From: Bufo bufo
Lineage: Eukaryota > Chordata > Amphibia > Anura > Bufonidae
Assembly: GCF_905171765.1 (NCBI RefSeq)
Contig: NC_053392.1
Span: forward strand, 398,688,119 to 398,752,118
Reading direction: 5' to 3'
Length of the DNA: 64,000 bases
Within the stretch, counting starts at the first letter, position 1; every line of letters starts with the position of its first letter. Positions 31,603 through 42,619 of this stretch are shown here, in pieces. The position numbers were made by a program, and so were the translations under genes. The notes under the pieces are model-generated. The model worked only from the letters and a program-made list of their open reading frames with translations. It was not told where the DNA came from and did no database searches.

Positions 31603-32072
31603 GGCTACTTTCACACTTGCGCTTTCCCTTTCCACTATTGAGATCCATCACAGGATCTCATTAGCGGAGGAAAACGCTTCCGTTTTGTCCCCATTCATTG
31701 TCAATGGGGACAAAACTGAACGAAACATAATGCACCAGAATGCATTCCGTTCCGTTTGTTTGCGTCCCCATCGCGGACAGAATAACGCTGCAAGCAGCGT
31801 TTTTCTGTCCTCGATGTGGTGCGGAGCAAGACGAATCGGTCCTGACACACAATGTAAGTCAATGGGGACGGATCCGTTTTCTCTGACACAATATAAAGCG
31901 GATCCGTCCCCCATTGACTTTTAATGGAGTTCATGATGGATCCGTCTTGGCTATGTTAAAGATAATATAACCGGATCCTTTCATAACGGATGCAGATGGT
32001 TGCCTTATCAGAACGGAAGTGTTTTTGCTGATCCATGACGGATCCAGCAAAACCGCTGGTGTGAAAGTAGCC
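31603..32072. mobile_element. Harbinger-like MITE (GGCTACTTTCACAC)
   Basis: 470 bp with ends GGCTACTTTCACACTTGCG and GGTGTGAAAGTAGCC. The 3-bp flanks are TTA on the left and TTT on the right, one base off a TWA duplication. Interior words include GGATCCGTTTTCTCTGACAC, TTGTCCCCATTCATTGTCAA and CGGATCC. No transposase. Confidence 0.65.
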
Positions 32073-33557
32073 TTTTCTGCATATTTGTGCTAATTACTGT
32101 ATACAACGTGTGTACTTTCATAAACATATAGATTTGACAATTGAGTTACATCTATACTAACCATCTTTCCTATTAGTTGACGTATAGTGCAAACAGTGTA
32201 TTGTGAAACTTAGTTCTCGCCCATGAATGAAACATATGAATTCTGTGGTCAGAATGAAACAATCCCTGACAATTTACACACAATGAACCAGTGTCAGAAT
32301 TAGTCAAGTTTCTTTATTGTATTTAACCTTTTTGCTGATCTTGAAGAAAACTATCATGTATCTTAATTAATTAGTCACACAGCACAAAGGATTTTAATTA
32401 GTGACTGGTTAGAGTCATTATTATATTCACATGCTTCAATAAGAACTTTAGTCATTTTGTCCTCTTCTTGTCTTGTCCCCATGGAAACCCAAGGCAATGT
32501 AGAACTTCCTCTAGGACGTTATTTCATGTTTAATCCCCTAGTCTGGGGAGAACACTTGCTCATTGTTTGGGAGAAGTTGTTCGTCACTATGTCTATTTCC
32601 CCACAATGTATTCCCATAATAGTAAGAGGCCTTTACGTACGGTATTTCAAGATGTTTCATTACATCATTGCCAAACATTGCAGAATGTTGTTGGGTGTGC
32701 AAACATCTGCATGTTCATAGGTAAAAAAAAGTAGATCAAGGCCACAAGTATGTTCAGCAATAAGAGACAGACACTCTGCTGTTCACTACTGCCAAGGACA
32801 GCAAGCACGTCAGCTCTGCAAGCAGTTGTTCTCTCACACCAAGAGATGATCACTAGTATTTGGAGCTCCTGATGGATAGCATGATTGCTAGGTTATGGAT
32901 GATATTTTGTACTAGAGTTTATTAACAATATGCCAACCCAGGGTTTACGAAGTGTTATGGAAGCACAATTCCCAGCATGTCCTAACAGCTCATGGCTGTC
33001 AGTGGATGCTGGGCATTGTAGTTTCATGACAGCTGGAGAGCAGTGGTTGCATTTTATTTAGTTACATCTCTGGCATAGTGCAGAATATTCATAGAGAATT
33101 TAAATTATGAGCCCCACTGGGGACAGAGAGAGATAATAATGTTTTGAAAAGTTCTGCTGAATATACATATGCAAGAGAAATAAATACTATAAGATGATAG
33201 AGCTTTCTTTATAAGTAGGAGTTCACGCAAGTAACACATGCGGTTTTTGGTGCCGATTTGGTGTCGAAATGCACAAAAATCCACACTAAAAAGTGCAAGG
33301 ATTTTCTGTTTTAAAACCTTTGTGCAGGTAATCTAAGGTATATTCTACATCCCCTTAGGGAAAAGTGGTAGTCTGTTCCAGCAGAGGAGCAAATTACTGG
33401 AGTTACAATATCCGCCATACAAAGCTGGGTTCTGCCAGATCCCAATTCACTATAATTAGATCTGGTGAGGATCTAGTGTGCATGCAGCTGTATTTTTTCA
33501 GCAGAAAGCCAAAGTTTTTGCTGGAAACGCACCAGATCCTATTATAGTGTATGGGAA
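32073..33557. other. Mostly unrecognised sequence
   Basis: No coding sequence supported. Near 32960-33040 is a small repeat (CCAGCATGTCC ... GATGCTGGGCATTGTAGTTT) of the type found in amphibian miniature elements. Near 33420-33545 is an inverted pair of CAGATCC/GGATCT words. The rest could be unique intergenic DNA. Confidence 0.45.
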
Positions 33558-33869
33558 TAGTGATGGATAGTGATGGACGAACATCGGTCGGGACGGTTCG
33601 TGAACGCGGTCAAATGTTTGCGAACCGCAAGTTCGCGGCGGGCTCCGTTCACTTAAATGGCAGGCGAACCTGAAAAACCTTCAGCTTATATTTGCAGCCA
33701 CCAAATACTTAGTAGAAGTGCACAAATAGTCCCACAACATGGACAGTGACATACTAGAGGGGGATCAATGACAAAAATTCCAACAAAAAATATGTGTCTT
33801 TATCAGGGGACATTTTTATGTGTCTTAAGGGGAAATTCTGTTAAATGTGCCCTGTTGGAGCCTAGAAAA

Positions 33870-34110
33870 ATATTATTTTAGGCCACGGGAGTAAGGGCCT
33901 TAAAAATTAGGCATTCACCTGACATAAAAGAAATTCTGATTATGTGGCTCGAGGTAAATTATGCAATCAATGGATACAAATTTTACTGTAGGCCACTGGA
34001 CTACAGGCCCCAAACATTTGGCATTCACCGGACAGAAAAGATCAAGTGATTATCTGGCTGGAGGTCTATTAGATTGTCAAAGGATATCAATTTTACTGCA
34101 GGCCAGTACA
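33870..34110. repeat. Two to three 118-bp repeats in the hAT 3' region
   Basis: AGGCCACGGGAGTAAGGGCC...GGCATTCACCTGACA recurs about 118 bp later as AGGCCACTGGACTACAGGCC...GGCATTCACCGGACA, and again more weakly near 34255. Confidence 0.6.
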
Positions 34111-35974
34111 AATACAGGTCAAATACATATGTTTAAAATAACTAAAAATATAAAATTGGATTAAAAACATGGCTAACGAAATCCCCCCTCTTGAAAAAAA
34201 CCCTAATGATAATAGTTGAAACATGTGGTCGTCACAGGTGTTGAATTCCTCAGAGGCCCAAAACATTAGGCATTCACCGGACAGAGAAGGCCTTTTATGC
34301 CGCTTTGTTCTGAGTGGTGGCGGTCATTTGTGGGGTGTCATGAGGAAATTCAATTAAACGTGGTCACATGTATTGAATTCCTCTGAGACCCATGCCTCAT
34401 TCATTTTTAGTGAGCTAGGCGAGTGCGCTTATCGGTCACGATCCCCCCTGCTGCGCTGAACGTACTTTCGGACAGGACACTCGACGAGGGGCAAGCCAAG
34501 GGTTGATGGCAAATTGTGCCAGCTCTGGCCACAGGTCAAGCCTGCACACCCAGTATTCCAGGGGTTCCTCGCTTCTCAGAGCGTCCACATCGGCTGTTAA
34601 CCCGATGTAGTCAGACACCTGTCGGTCTAGGCGTTCCCTGAGGCTGGATCCGGAGGGCGGCTGTCAATGGGTTGGCTGCAAGAATGATCTCATATCCGAA
34701 GTGACCAACACATCTTCAAACCGCCCTCTTCTTGCATGTGCTGTTGGTTTGGTACCCGCAACTGTTTCTCTGTCAGTGTAAATTCCTCTGCCAGCGCCCG
34801 CAAAAGCAGAATGCAGCATTTCTCGAAGCAAGACCTGGAAGTGCTGCATTCTGACAGCCCTCTGTGATTCTGGTAACATGTCCGCCATTTTGTGTTTGTA
34901 CCGGGGGTCTAAGTACATTGCCACCCAGTACTGGTCCTTGCCCTTTATGCTTTTTATCTGGGGGTCCCTCTTCAAACACTGGAGTATGAAGGCCCCCATT
35001 TGCACTAAACTGGAAGTGGTGAAGTTGCCTGGCTCCTGCTTATCATCCAGGATAATGTCGTCTTTGGTCAGACGTATCTTGGCACCGACACTGTGTACCA
35101 GAGATACATTCACTTGCCTCTGAACGTAGCCATATAGCTCTGGAATGCCCTTGTGGGAGAAATATTTCCTTCCAGGGACCTTCTATTGTGGTGTGCCAAT
35201 GGCCACAAATTTTCTAAAGGCCTCTGAGTCCACCAGTTTATATGGCAGTAGTTGGTGGGCAAGCAGTTCCGACAAGCCAGCGGTCAGCCTTTGGGCAAGA
35301 GGGTTATTCGGCTTCATTATCTTTTTATTTGGGCACGAAAGCCTGCCTTTTGCCAGATGAACACGATGACGGTATGGTGGAAGGTGGAGTGGAGGACAAA
35401 TGGGAGGAGAAGGAGAAGAGGCAGGACATGGAGCGCCGGGAGTGTGGATTTGGGGGTTCTGACGGTGTTGCTCCCACTGGGCTCGGTGATGGGAGGCCAG
35501 GTGCCTTCTTAAGGCGGTTGTCCCTAGGTGAGTGTTGGGCTTACCGCGACTTATGTGTTGACAGCACAGGCTGCAGATGGCAACACTATTGTCAGCAGCG
35601 GACACGTTAAAAAAAAGCCCACACTGCGGAGCTATGTGGCGGCGTCCTGGGAGCAGTCTGCTTTTTGACTCCTGTACACTGTAAGTTCTGCCTGCTTCTC
35701 CTCCTTCTCCTCCCTTTCTGCTGCTCCATCTCTCCCTCTGAACTCCCCTCCTCTTCCTCTCTTGTGGGCACCCATGTGACCTCCATCGACACGTCATCAT
35801 CATCACCTTCACCAACACTGACATTAGAGATGTCGGAGTAGACAGCAACAGCAGGGACCACCCTCCTTGGGCTGATCTGGGTACTGTCATCAGACTGGTG
35901 GGTGGCGACCGTTGATACCTCCTCTTCCTGATCCGATGCCAAGAATGGCTGCGCATCGGTAAGGTATTTTAATA

Positions 35975-37537
35975 CAGGGAGTGCAGAATTATTAGGCAAG
36001 TTGTATTTTTGAGGATTAATTTTATTATTGAACAACAACCATGTTCTCAATGAACCCAAAAAACTCATTAATATCAAAGCTGAATATTTTTGGAGGTAGT
36101 TTTTAGTTTTTTTTTAGTTTTAGCTATTTTAGGGAGATATCTGTGTGTGCAGGTGACTATTACTGTGCATAATTATTAGGCAACTTAACAAAAAACAAAT
36201 ATATACCCATTTCAATTATTTATTTTTACCAGTGAAACCAATATAACATCTCAACATTCACAAATATACATTTCTGACATTCAAAAACAAAACAAAAACA
36301 AATCAGTGACCAATATAGCCACCTTTCTTTGCAAGGACACTCAAAAGCCTGCCATCCATTGATTCTGTCAGTGTTTTGATCTGTTCACCATCAACATTGC
36401 GTGCAGCAGCAACCACAGCCTCCCAGACACTGTTCAGAGAGGTGTACTGTTTTCCCTCCTTGTAAATCTCACATTTGATGATGGACCACAGGTTCTCAAT
36501 GGGGTTCAGATCAGGTGAACAAGGAGGCCATGTCATTAGATTTTCTTCTTTTATACCCTTTCTTGCCAGCCACGCTGTGGAGTACTTGGACGCGTGTGAT
36601 GGAGCATTGTCCTGCATGAAAATCATGTTTTTCTTGAAGGATGCAGACTTCTTCCTGTACCACTGCTTGAAGAAGGTGTCTTCCAGAAACTGGCAGTAGG
36701 ACTGGGAGTTGAGCTTGACTCCATCCTCAACCCGAAAAGGCCCCACAAGCTCATCTTTGATGATACCAGCCCAAACCAGTACTCCACCTCCACCTTGCTG
36801 GCGTCTGAGTCGGACTGGAGCTCTCTGCCCTTTACCAATCCAGCCACGGGCCCATCCATCTGGCCCATCAAGACTCACTCTCATTTCATCAGTCCATAAA
36901 ACCTTAGAAAAATCAGTCTTGAGATATATCTTGGCCCAGTCTTGACGTTTCAGCTTGTGTGTCTTGTTCAGTGGTGGTCGTCTTTCATCCTTTCTTACCT
37001 TGGCCATGTCTGTGAGTATTGCACACCTTGTGCTTTTGGGCACTCCAGTGATGTTGCAGCTCTGAAATATGGCCAAACTGGTGGCAAGTGGCATCTTGGC
37101 AGCTGCACGCTTGACTTTCTTCAGTTCATGGGCAGTTATTTTGCGCCTTGGTTTTTCCACACGCTTCTTGCGACCCTGTTGACTATTTTGAATGAAACGC
37201 TTGATTGTTCGATGATCACGCTTCAGAAGCTTTGCAATTTTAAGAGTGCTGCATCCCTCTGCAAGATATCTCACTATTTTTGACTTTTCTGAGCCTGTCA
37301 AGTCCTTCTTTTGACCCATTTTGCCAAAGGAAAGGAAGTTGCCTAATAATTATGCACACCTAATATAGGGTGTTGATGTCATTAGACCACACCCCTTCTC
37401 ATTACAGAGATGCACATCACCTAATATGCTTAATTGGTAGTAGGCTTTCGAGCCTATACAGCTTGGAGTAAAACAACATGCATAAAGAGGATGATGTGGT
37501 CAAAATACTCATTTGCCTAATAATTCTGCACGCAGTG
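35975..37537 (-). mobile_element. Tc1-type DD37E transposon, apparently complete
   Basis: 1563 bp between TA dinucleotides at 35973-35974 and 37538-37539, inserted in the hAT gene. The inverted ends share GTGCAGAATTATTAGGCAA; the outermost bases differ slightly (CAGGGA against CACTGC). One uninterrupted transposase gene occupies 36303-37319. Both ends and the gene are present, so this copy could be young and possibly mobile, depending on the terminal mismatches. Confidence 0.93.
36303..37319 (-). CDS. Intact DD37E Tc1-type transposase (338 aa)
   Basis: An open frame from ATG 37319 to the stop at 36303-36305, of the usual Tc1 transposase length. Residues about 1-55 form the first helix-turn-helix (GSEKSKIVRYLAEGCSTLKI, HRTIKRFIQ). 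A basic AT-hook-like and nuclear-localisation stretch follows (GRKKRVEKPRRK, near 50-62), then a second helix-turn-helix. The catalytic triad is all present: Asp in VLWTDEMRVS, Asp in IFMQDNAPSH and Glu in SPDLNPIENLW, with 37 residues between the last two. A glycine-rich loop (RRQQGGGGVLVWAG) precedes the second Asp. The protein would bind the element ends and cut and paste the DNA at TA. No stop or frameshift. Flanking hAT and PLE genes are all broken, which marks this as a recent arrival. Confidence 0.93.
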   Translation of the reverse strand: MGQKKDLTGSEKSKIVRYLAEGCSTLKIAKLLKRDHRTIKRFIQNSQQGRKKRVEKPRRKITAHELKKVKRAAAKMPLATSLAIFQSCNITGVPKSTRCAILTDMAKVRKDERRPPLNKTHKLKRQDWAKIYLKTDFSKVLWTDEMRVSLDGPDGWARGWIGKGQRAPVRLRRQQGGGGVLVWAGIIKDELVGPFRVEDGVKLNSQSYCQFLEDTFFKQWYRKKSASFKKNMIFMQDNAPSHASKYSTAWLARKGIKEENLMTWPPCSPDLNPIENLWSIIKCEIYKEGKQYTSLNSVWEAVVAAARNVDGEQIKTLTESMDGRLLSVLAKKGGYIGH

Positions 37538-37868
37538 TAGATGGTAAAATAATTCCTCTGACTCGAGCGGAGGGGATATGGTGGTGGTGGTGGTGTCTTT
37601 GGGGGTACACACAGAGAATGAAGAGGGTGCAGATAGAGAGGATGAGGAGGATGCAGAAGCAGAAGGCTGATTGAGCCACTCAACCAAGTCTGGTGTGTCC
37701 TTTGACGTAATCGTACACACCTTCTGCAACTTCCCACTTAGGCTCTGGCCTGGTGCACCTGCCCGACCCCTACCAACCCTGCGGAATGGCCTGCCTCTTC
37801 CTCTGCCTGTCATTTTCAAAATGACCCTGTGACAAAAGTCCCTATAGAAGAGCAGTATTTGTGGAAGA

Positions 37869-38730
37869 AGGTATATCACACCCCTGCTTCAATCAGTTTT
37901 TTTGGGGCGCAACTGGTATATCACACCAGTAGAAATTATTTGTTCCAACAGCGTTTGTCACTCTGTATAGCTGCGGTAACTCAGCAAAACCGCAAACAAA
38001 TGCTGCACTACCTAAATGCACTATATAGAAAGTTTGTTATTGGTATATCACACCCCTGCTTCAGTCAGTTTTTTTGGGGGGCAACAGGTATATCAAACCA
38101 GTAGAAATTATTTGTTCCAATAGCGTTTGTCACTCTGTGTAGCTGCGGTAACGCAGCAAAACCGCAAACAAATGCTGCACTACCTAAATGCACTATATAG
38201 AAAGTTTGTTATTGGTATATAACACCCCTGCTTCAGTCAGTTTTTTTGGGGGGCAACAGGTATATCAAACCAGTAGAAATTATTTGTTCCAATAGCGTTT
38301 GTCACTCTGTATAGCTGCGGTAACTCAGCAAAACCGCAAACAAATGCTGCACTACCTAAATGCACTATATAGAAAGTTTGTTATTGGTATATCACACCCC
38401 TGCTTCAGTCAGTTTTTTTGGGGGGCAACAGGTATATCAAACCAGTAGAAATTATTTGTTCCAATAGCGTTTGTCACTCTGTGTAGCTGCGGTAACGCAG
38501 CAAAACCGCAAACAAATGCTGCACTACCTAAATGCACTATATAGAAAGTTTGTTATTGGTATATAACACCCCTGCTTCAGTCAGTTTTTTGGGGGGGCAA
38601 CTGGTATATCACACCAGTAGAAATTATTTGTTCCAATAGCGTTTGGCACTCTGTGTAGCTGCAGTATTGCAGCAGAACCGCACACAACTGCTGCACAATA
38701 CAAATGCACTATAATATGCTTTCTATGTTA
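37869..38730. repeat. 172-bp tandem array in the hAT 5' region
   Basis: Five units beginning GGTATATCACACCCCTGC (or ATATAACACC) at 37869, 38041, 38213, 38385 and 38557: an exact 172-bp period. Alternate units carry the same variants (GTGTAGCTGCGGTAACGC against GTATAGCTGCGGTAACTC), hinting at a two-unit higher-order repeat. The last unit decays after 38660. Confidence 0.92.
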
Positions 38731-40063
38731 GAAAGTATATTATAAGTATATTACAACCCTCAGTAAGTCACACCTATCGATAGCACACCTATACCAGTCC
38801 TTAAAAAGACTTTTGTGGCCCTATTAGCTAGCGTTTGGTGGCCCTAACAGTCTGTCCCTGCTCCACACAGCAACCTCTCCCTACACTGGCAAAAGACTGA
38901 ATATAAAATGGCGGCCAGATCGGGTTTATTTATAAGGTAGGGGATATGTCCATGTGCTGAAAAGTCTCAATTGGCTGTCCTGTACCACCTGATGGATGTG
39001 TCATGGGTCAAAGTTCTTCACAATGTAAAATAATATGGCGCCGGCGGACATCGCCATATGTTCACCCGTTCTGCGAAAGTTCGCTGCGATATGACCGCAA
39101 GGCCATCTCTAGTCACCACCTCTAATAGAACATTTGATTGTCTCAATCATGCAAAAGTGTACTGTTTTCATGTCATCAGCATGATGTCTCCATGTGTCTC
39201 TCGCAAGTAGTTTATCCCGCCTATTGCGAATATCTCCAATGTGCTCAAGGATTCTTAACTTGAACATCATGTTTTTCCAACATATTTTAGTCCACATATA
39301 CACTGCATGAGATATACCACTCCAACAGTATTGCAATTTGCAAAACTACGAATCTTATATGTTCTGATTTTCGAGCTGAGAACGTATCACCCGTTGCAAT
39401 GAAGTGCAACGCTTTACATCTGCCACATCTGAAAGTACCAATTTTTCGATTACTCAGCCAAATATTTAGCTCCGGAGTTTCATACTGACTGTGTACTAGT
39501 GTGTCACCTATGCTCTGTCCTCGTCTAAAGGTAATTGATGGGTTGTCTGGAAGAAATTTCTCCAGGTCTGGAGAATGACCAGTAACATCCTAAAATCTCC
39601 CGAACTTGTTGTGATTCAGTATCAAAAGTTCAGATAACCCTAATTACCTCTTGTGTATTCCTTTTCTTCTTTGACTGAAGTAAAGAAGATCGATCTGCAG
39701 AGTTGGCCATATGCCAAGCTTCATAGAGAAAAGAATTGGGGTATCCTACGGTCAAATAGTTTCGATGCTTCATGTGAAAAAGTCTTTTGATCCAAGCACT
39801 CGCAGAAACTGCCCTTTTGGTATGCCTTTTTTAAGAGGTGTTGGGTGAAAACTCTCAAACCTCAGGAGGCTATTGGTGGATGTTTTTTTACGATATATAG
39901 TAGTTTTGATGGTATTGTTATCTCCCCTCTCAATCCGTGTGTCCAAAAAAGTAATGGAATCGCTTTGCAACGCATATGTAAAGAAAAGGCCTATATGATT
40001 GGAATTTGACTGTTCCATAAAGTTTTTGAAATCGGTTTCTGTCCAAGACCATAGCAACAGTAT

Positions 40064-40728
40064 TGTCACTACCAGAGCTTTGAGACGTTCTCACAGCTCT
40101 GTTTCTCCACCCCTGTGATGATGTCACTACTAGAGCTTGGAGGACTTCTCTCTGCTCTGTTTCTCTGCCCCTGTGATGAGGTCTTTACTTTCTGTTTCCT
40201 TCCTCCCAGCTGTTCCTCCTGTGTTTGATTTCTCTGCCTTTAAATCACCCCTCCTCCTTTGTAGGGTGCGGATTATATTTCTCATTTGAGTTGTTTCTCT
40301 CGCTTGAGTATCTTCACTTGTGTGCTATCATTTCACTGGACCTGTGTTCTGCTGCAGCAAGTACTCCGGATATTGCCAGCTGTCTTTGGATCTGTCTTCA
40401 CTGCTGCTGCAGCTCCTTCAGTTAAGTGTGCAGACATTGTAGTGTTTCTGTTTGTTTTCTGACTGGATCCGAGGCGACCCCGGTTCCGTCCATATACTGA
40501 GCAGGGCACCGGTGGCCGTGCCCCTTCCACTATTGTAGGGGTTACAGTGGTCATCAGTCTTAGGTACGTGGGCATGCCTCGATCCACCATTTGGATCCGG
40601 GCATGTGCTTAGCAGCATAGGGAGAGCTGAGGGTCTGACAGGGGTCACCCTTTATCCTCCCTAGTTTGGGTCCGGTCAGTAGCTCTATTTACTGTGTATG
40701 CTCTTGTTGCTCACATACAGCCGTGACA
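40064..40728. mobile_element. Solo LTR with AGTAT duplication
   Basis: 665 bp running TGTCACTACCAGAG to CAGCCGTGACA between AGTAT at 40059-40063 and 40729-40733. The TGTCAC/GTGACA ends resemble those of the two Gypsy LTRs, so a Gypsy origin is likely. The first 120 bp hold an imperfect direct repeat (GAGCTTTGAGACGTTCTC... and GAGCTTGGAGGACTTCTC...). It interrupts the PLE RT frame. Confidence 0.88.
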
Positions 40729-41372
40729 AGTATATCATCAATAAATCTAGACCATAAGGTGATATACCTGATCCAGTGTAACTGAGAGTCTGAGAACACT
40801 ACGGTATCTTCCCACCAGCCCAGGAGCAAATTTTCTTAAGTCGGTGCACACGGACTACCCATTGCAGTGCCCCTGAGTTGGTGGTAAAACTGATTATCAA
40901 AAACCAAGTAATTATGGGTGAGTATAAAATTCAATAGCTGAATCACAAAATGATTATGTTTACAATAATCATTCGATCGTGAGTCTATGAAGTATTTAAC
41001 TGCTTCCAAGCCTTTATTGTGGGGAATGGATGTATATAAAGCCTCCACATCCATTGAGGCTAGCCACATATCTGGTTCAATAACAACCCCCTCTAGTCAT
41101 CTCAGAAGATCGGTAGTGTCTTGTAAATAGGAAGGTAGCGTCTCCACAAAAAAACGGAGTATCCGGTCAATGTATTGTACCAGTATGTTGGGTCAATTCA
41201 AATTTTCAAAGCTGACCCATAACACATGTTGAGACACAGCAATATAATTTATTTACAAATGGTCACATGGACCAATAATTGTCTCTTAGTTTACATGTGT
41301 TAATTCCATACTGATGTAAAACATAACATTTATTTCCTCTATTAAAATATTCTATTGTCTACTAACGTTTAA

Positions 41373-42071
41373 AGGGTTTCTATCACTTCGTTTCACCTAT
41401 TTAGCTTTCAGACACTAGCGATTCGCTAGTGTCTGCTTTATCTAACCATCCTAATATAAGAGCTTATTGTCCTGCCGTTTAGCTAAAAAAATAACTTATA
41501 TAGATATGCAAATGAGCCTCTAGGTGCTATGGGGGCGTGATTAGCACCTAGAGGCTCCGTCTACCTTAACAAACTGCCGCCGCCCAGCGCGTCCCTCCAG
41601 CCCGCCCATCTCCTCCGGAATGCGATCCTCTCCGTGCGCGTCTCTGTTCTGCGCATGCGCAGTGAATGTCTGATCGCTTCCCTGCTCAGACATCTCCACT
41701 GCGCCTGCGCCGATGACGTCATAGTGCTCCGAGGAACAGGCGCAGTGGAGATGTCTGAGCAGGGAAGCGATCAGACATTCACTGCGCATGCGCAGAACAG
41801 AGACGCGCACGGAGAGGATCGCTTCAGCTGGAGATGGGCGGGCTGGAGGGACGCGCTGGGCGGCGGCAGTTTTGTTAAGGTAGACGGAGCCTCTAGGTGC
41901 TAATGACGCCCCCATAGCACCTAGAGGCTCATTTGCATATCTATATAAGTTATTTTTTTAGCTAAACGGCAGGTCAATAAGCTCTTATATTAGGATGGTT
42001 AGATAAAGCAGACACTAGCGGATCGCTAGTGTCTGAAAGCTAAATAGGTGAAACGAAGTGATAGAAACCCT
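41373..42071. mobile_element. Kolobok-like palindromic element, second copy type
   Basis: 699 bp between TTAA at 41369-41372 and 42072-42075, ends AGGGTTTCTATCACTTCG and its complement. Arms of about 330 bp make almost the whole element a palindrome centred near 41720. The core contains TGCGCATGCGCAG and TGCGCCTGCGCC words. Same target and end style as 19323-20103 but a different interior. Inserted in the left arm of PLE 2. Confidence 0.82.
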
Positions 42072-42341
42072 TTAAAATTATCAGCTGTGTCTGTGAGCTT
42101 TATTATTCTAATCGCTGGTATTGCACTATTGTGTCACAGGGGCTAACTAAGGGACGCACATTACTTCCTGCCTCACTGGCTCCCCCGCTTTAACGGTTAC
42201 TACTGTGGTATACTAGCACTGTTATCTCACAGTGCACTGGAATTGGGGGATGCGTTCCCTCTTGTTGAGCCTCACTGTTCTATACTATCTCCATCATCAC
42301 ACTCTCACAGGCACAAACTGTCTAAAATACACAATAACACT

Positions 42342-42395
42342 CTGCCCCCCGACATGTTTCGCCAAACACTTGGCGTCCTCAGGGGTATCGGGCAG
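42342..42395 (-). ncRNA. Candidate type I hammerhead ribozyme of PLE 2
   Basis: Minus strand: CTGCCC, bulge GATA, CCC (stem I), CTGAGGA (matches CUGANGA), six-pair stem II CGCCAA...TTGGCG, GAAA, ACATGT as a minimal palindromic stem III, cleavage triplet GTC, then GGG and GGGCAG closing stem I on both sides of the bulge. All conserved core positions fit and stem I pairs fully. It lies in the pseudo-LTR, where PLE hammerheads are known to occur. Confidence 0.75.
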
Positions 42396-42619
42396 TATGC
42401 TGGTGAGGGGGCGGGATCCCGCCTTTTAAAAGACCTTGTCACTTTGTTGGCTACTATGTATCTATTTTGTTGCTGTGTTAACATTCTAGCCTATCAGGGG
42501 TGGTTTTATTTAGCGTTGGGCTTATAGTCACTCCCCTATATCTTGCTTGTCCAATGAATGGTATTGATCCTGTGACGCATTCGCCAGATCTTAGACACAG
42601 ACTCCTCTGCATCTCGCCA

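Larger units (their letters stand above)
34400..37813 (-). pseudogene. hAT transposase with BED zinc finger
   Basis: Starts MTGRGRGRPFRRVGRGRAGA (ATG 37813; an AT-hook-like GRGRPFRR stretch). A serine/threonine-rich linker follows, broken by the DD37E insertion at 35975-37537, then an acidic stretch. A BED-type finger comes next (CSLCCQHISRGK, then LRRHLASHH; near 35510-35600). Then LVDSEAFRKFVAIGTP, where a stop and frameshift occur and the central catalytic part is deleted. After that come KGKDQYWVAMYLDPRYK and the C-terminal dimerisation block (SEEPLEYWVCRLDLWPELAQ, near 34500-34600) typical of hAT transposases. Missing the main catalytic region, so inactive. Confidence 0.85.
33568..39111 (-). 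mobile_element. hAT element with BED-finger transposase, relic
   Basis: Left end TAGTGATGGACGAACATCGG, right end complement TAGAGATGGCCTTGCGG. CpG-rich subterminal GCGAA words are shared with the hAT at 21104. It encodes a minus-strand transposase remnant (34400-37813), carries a 172-bp tandem array next to its 5' side and a DD37E Tc1 element inside the gene. The bases outside the ends (GTGATGGA and GTCACCAC) do not match, so the ends may not stem from one simple insertion. A 10-bp tandem TAGTGATGGA sits at the left end. Confidence 0.75.

Noticed and set aside
35183..35956. A 257-residue minus-strand frame as a possible host zinc-finger gene
   Set aside because: The finger is a BED type and the flanking pieces (dimerisation block, terminal repeats) place it in the hAT transposase relic.
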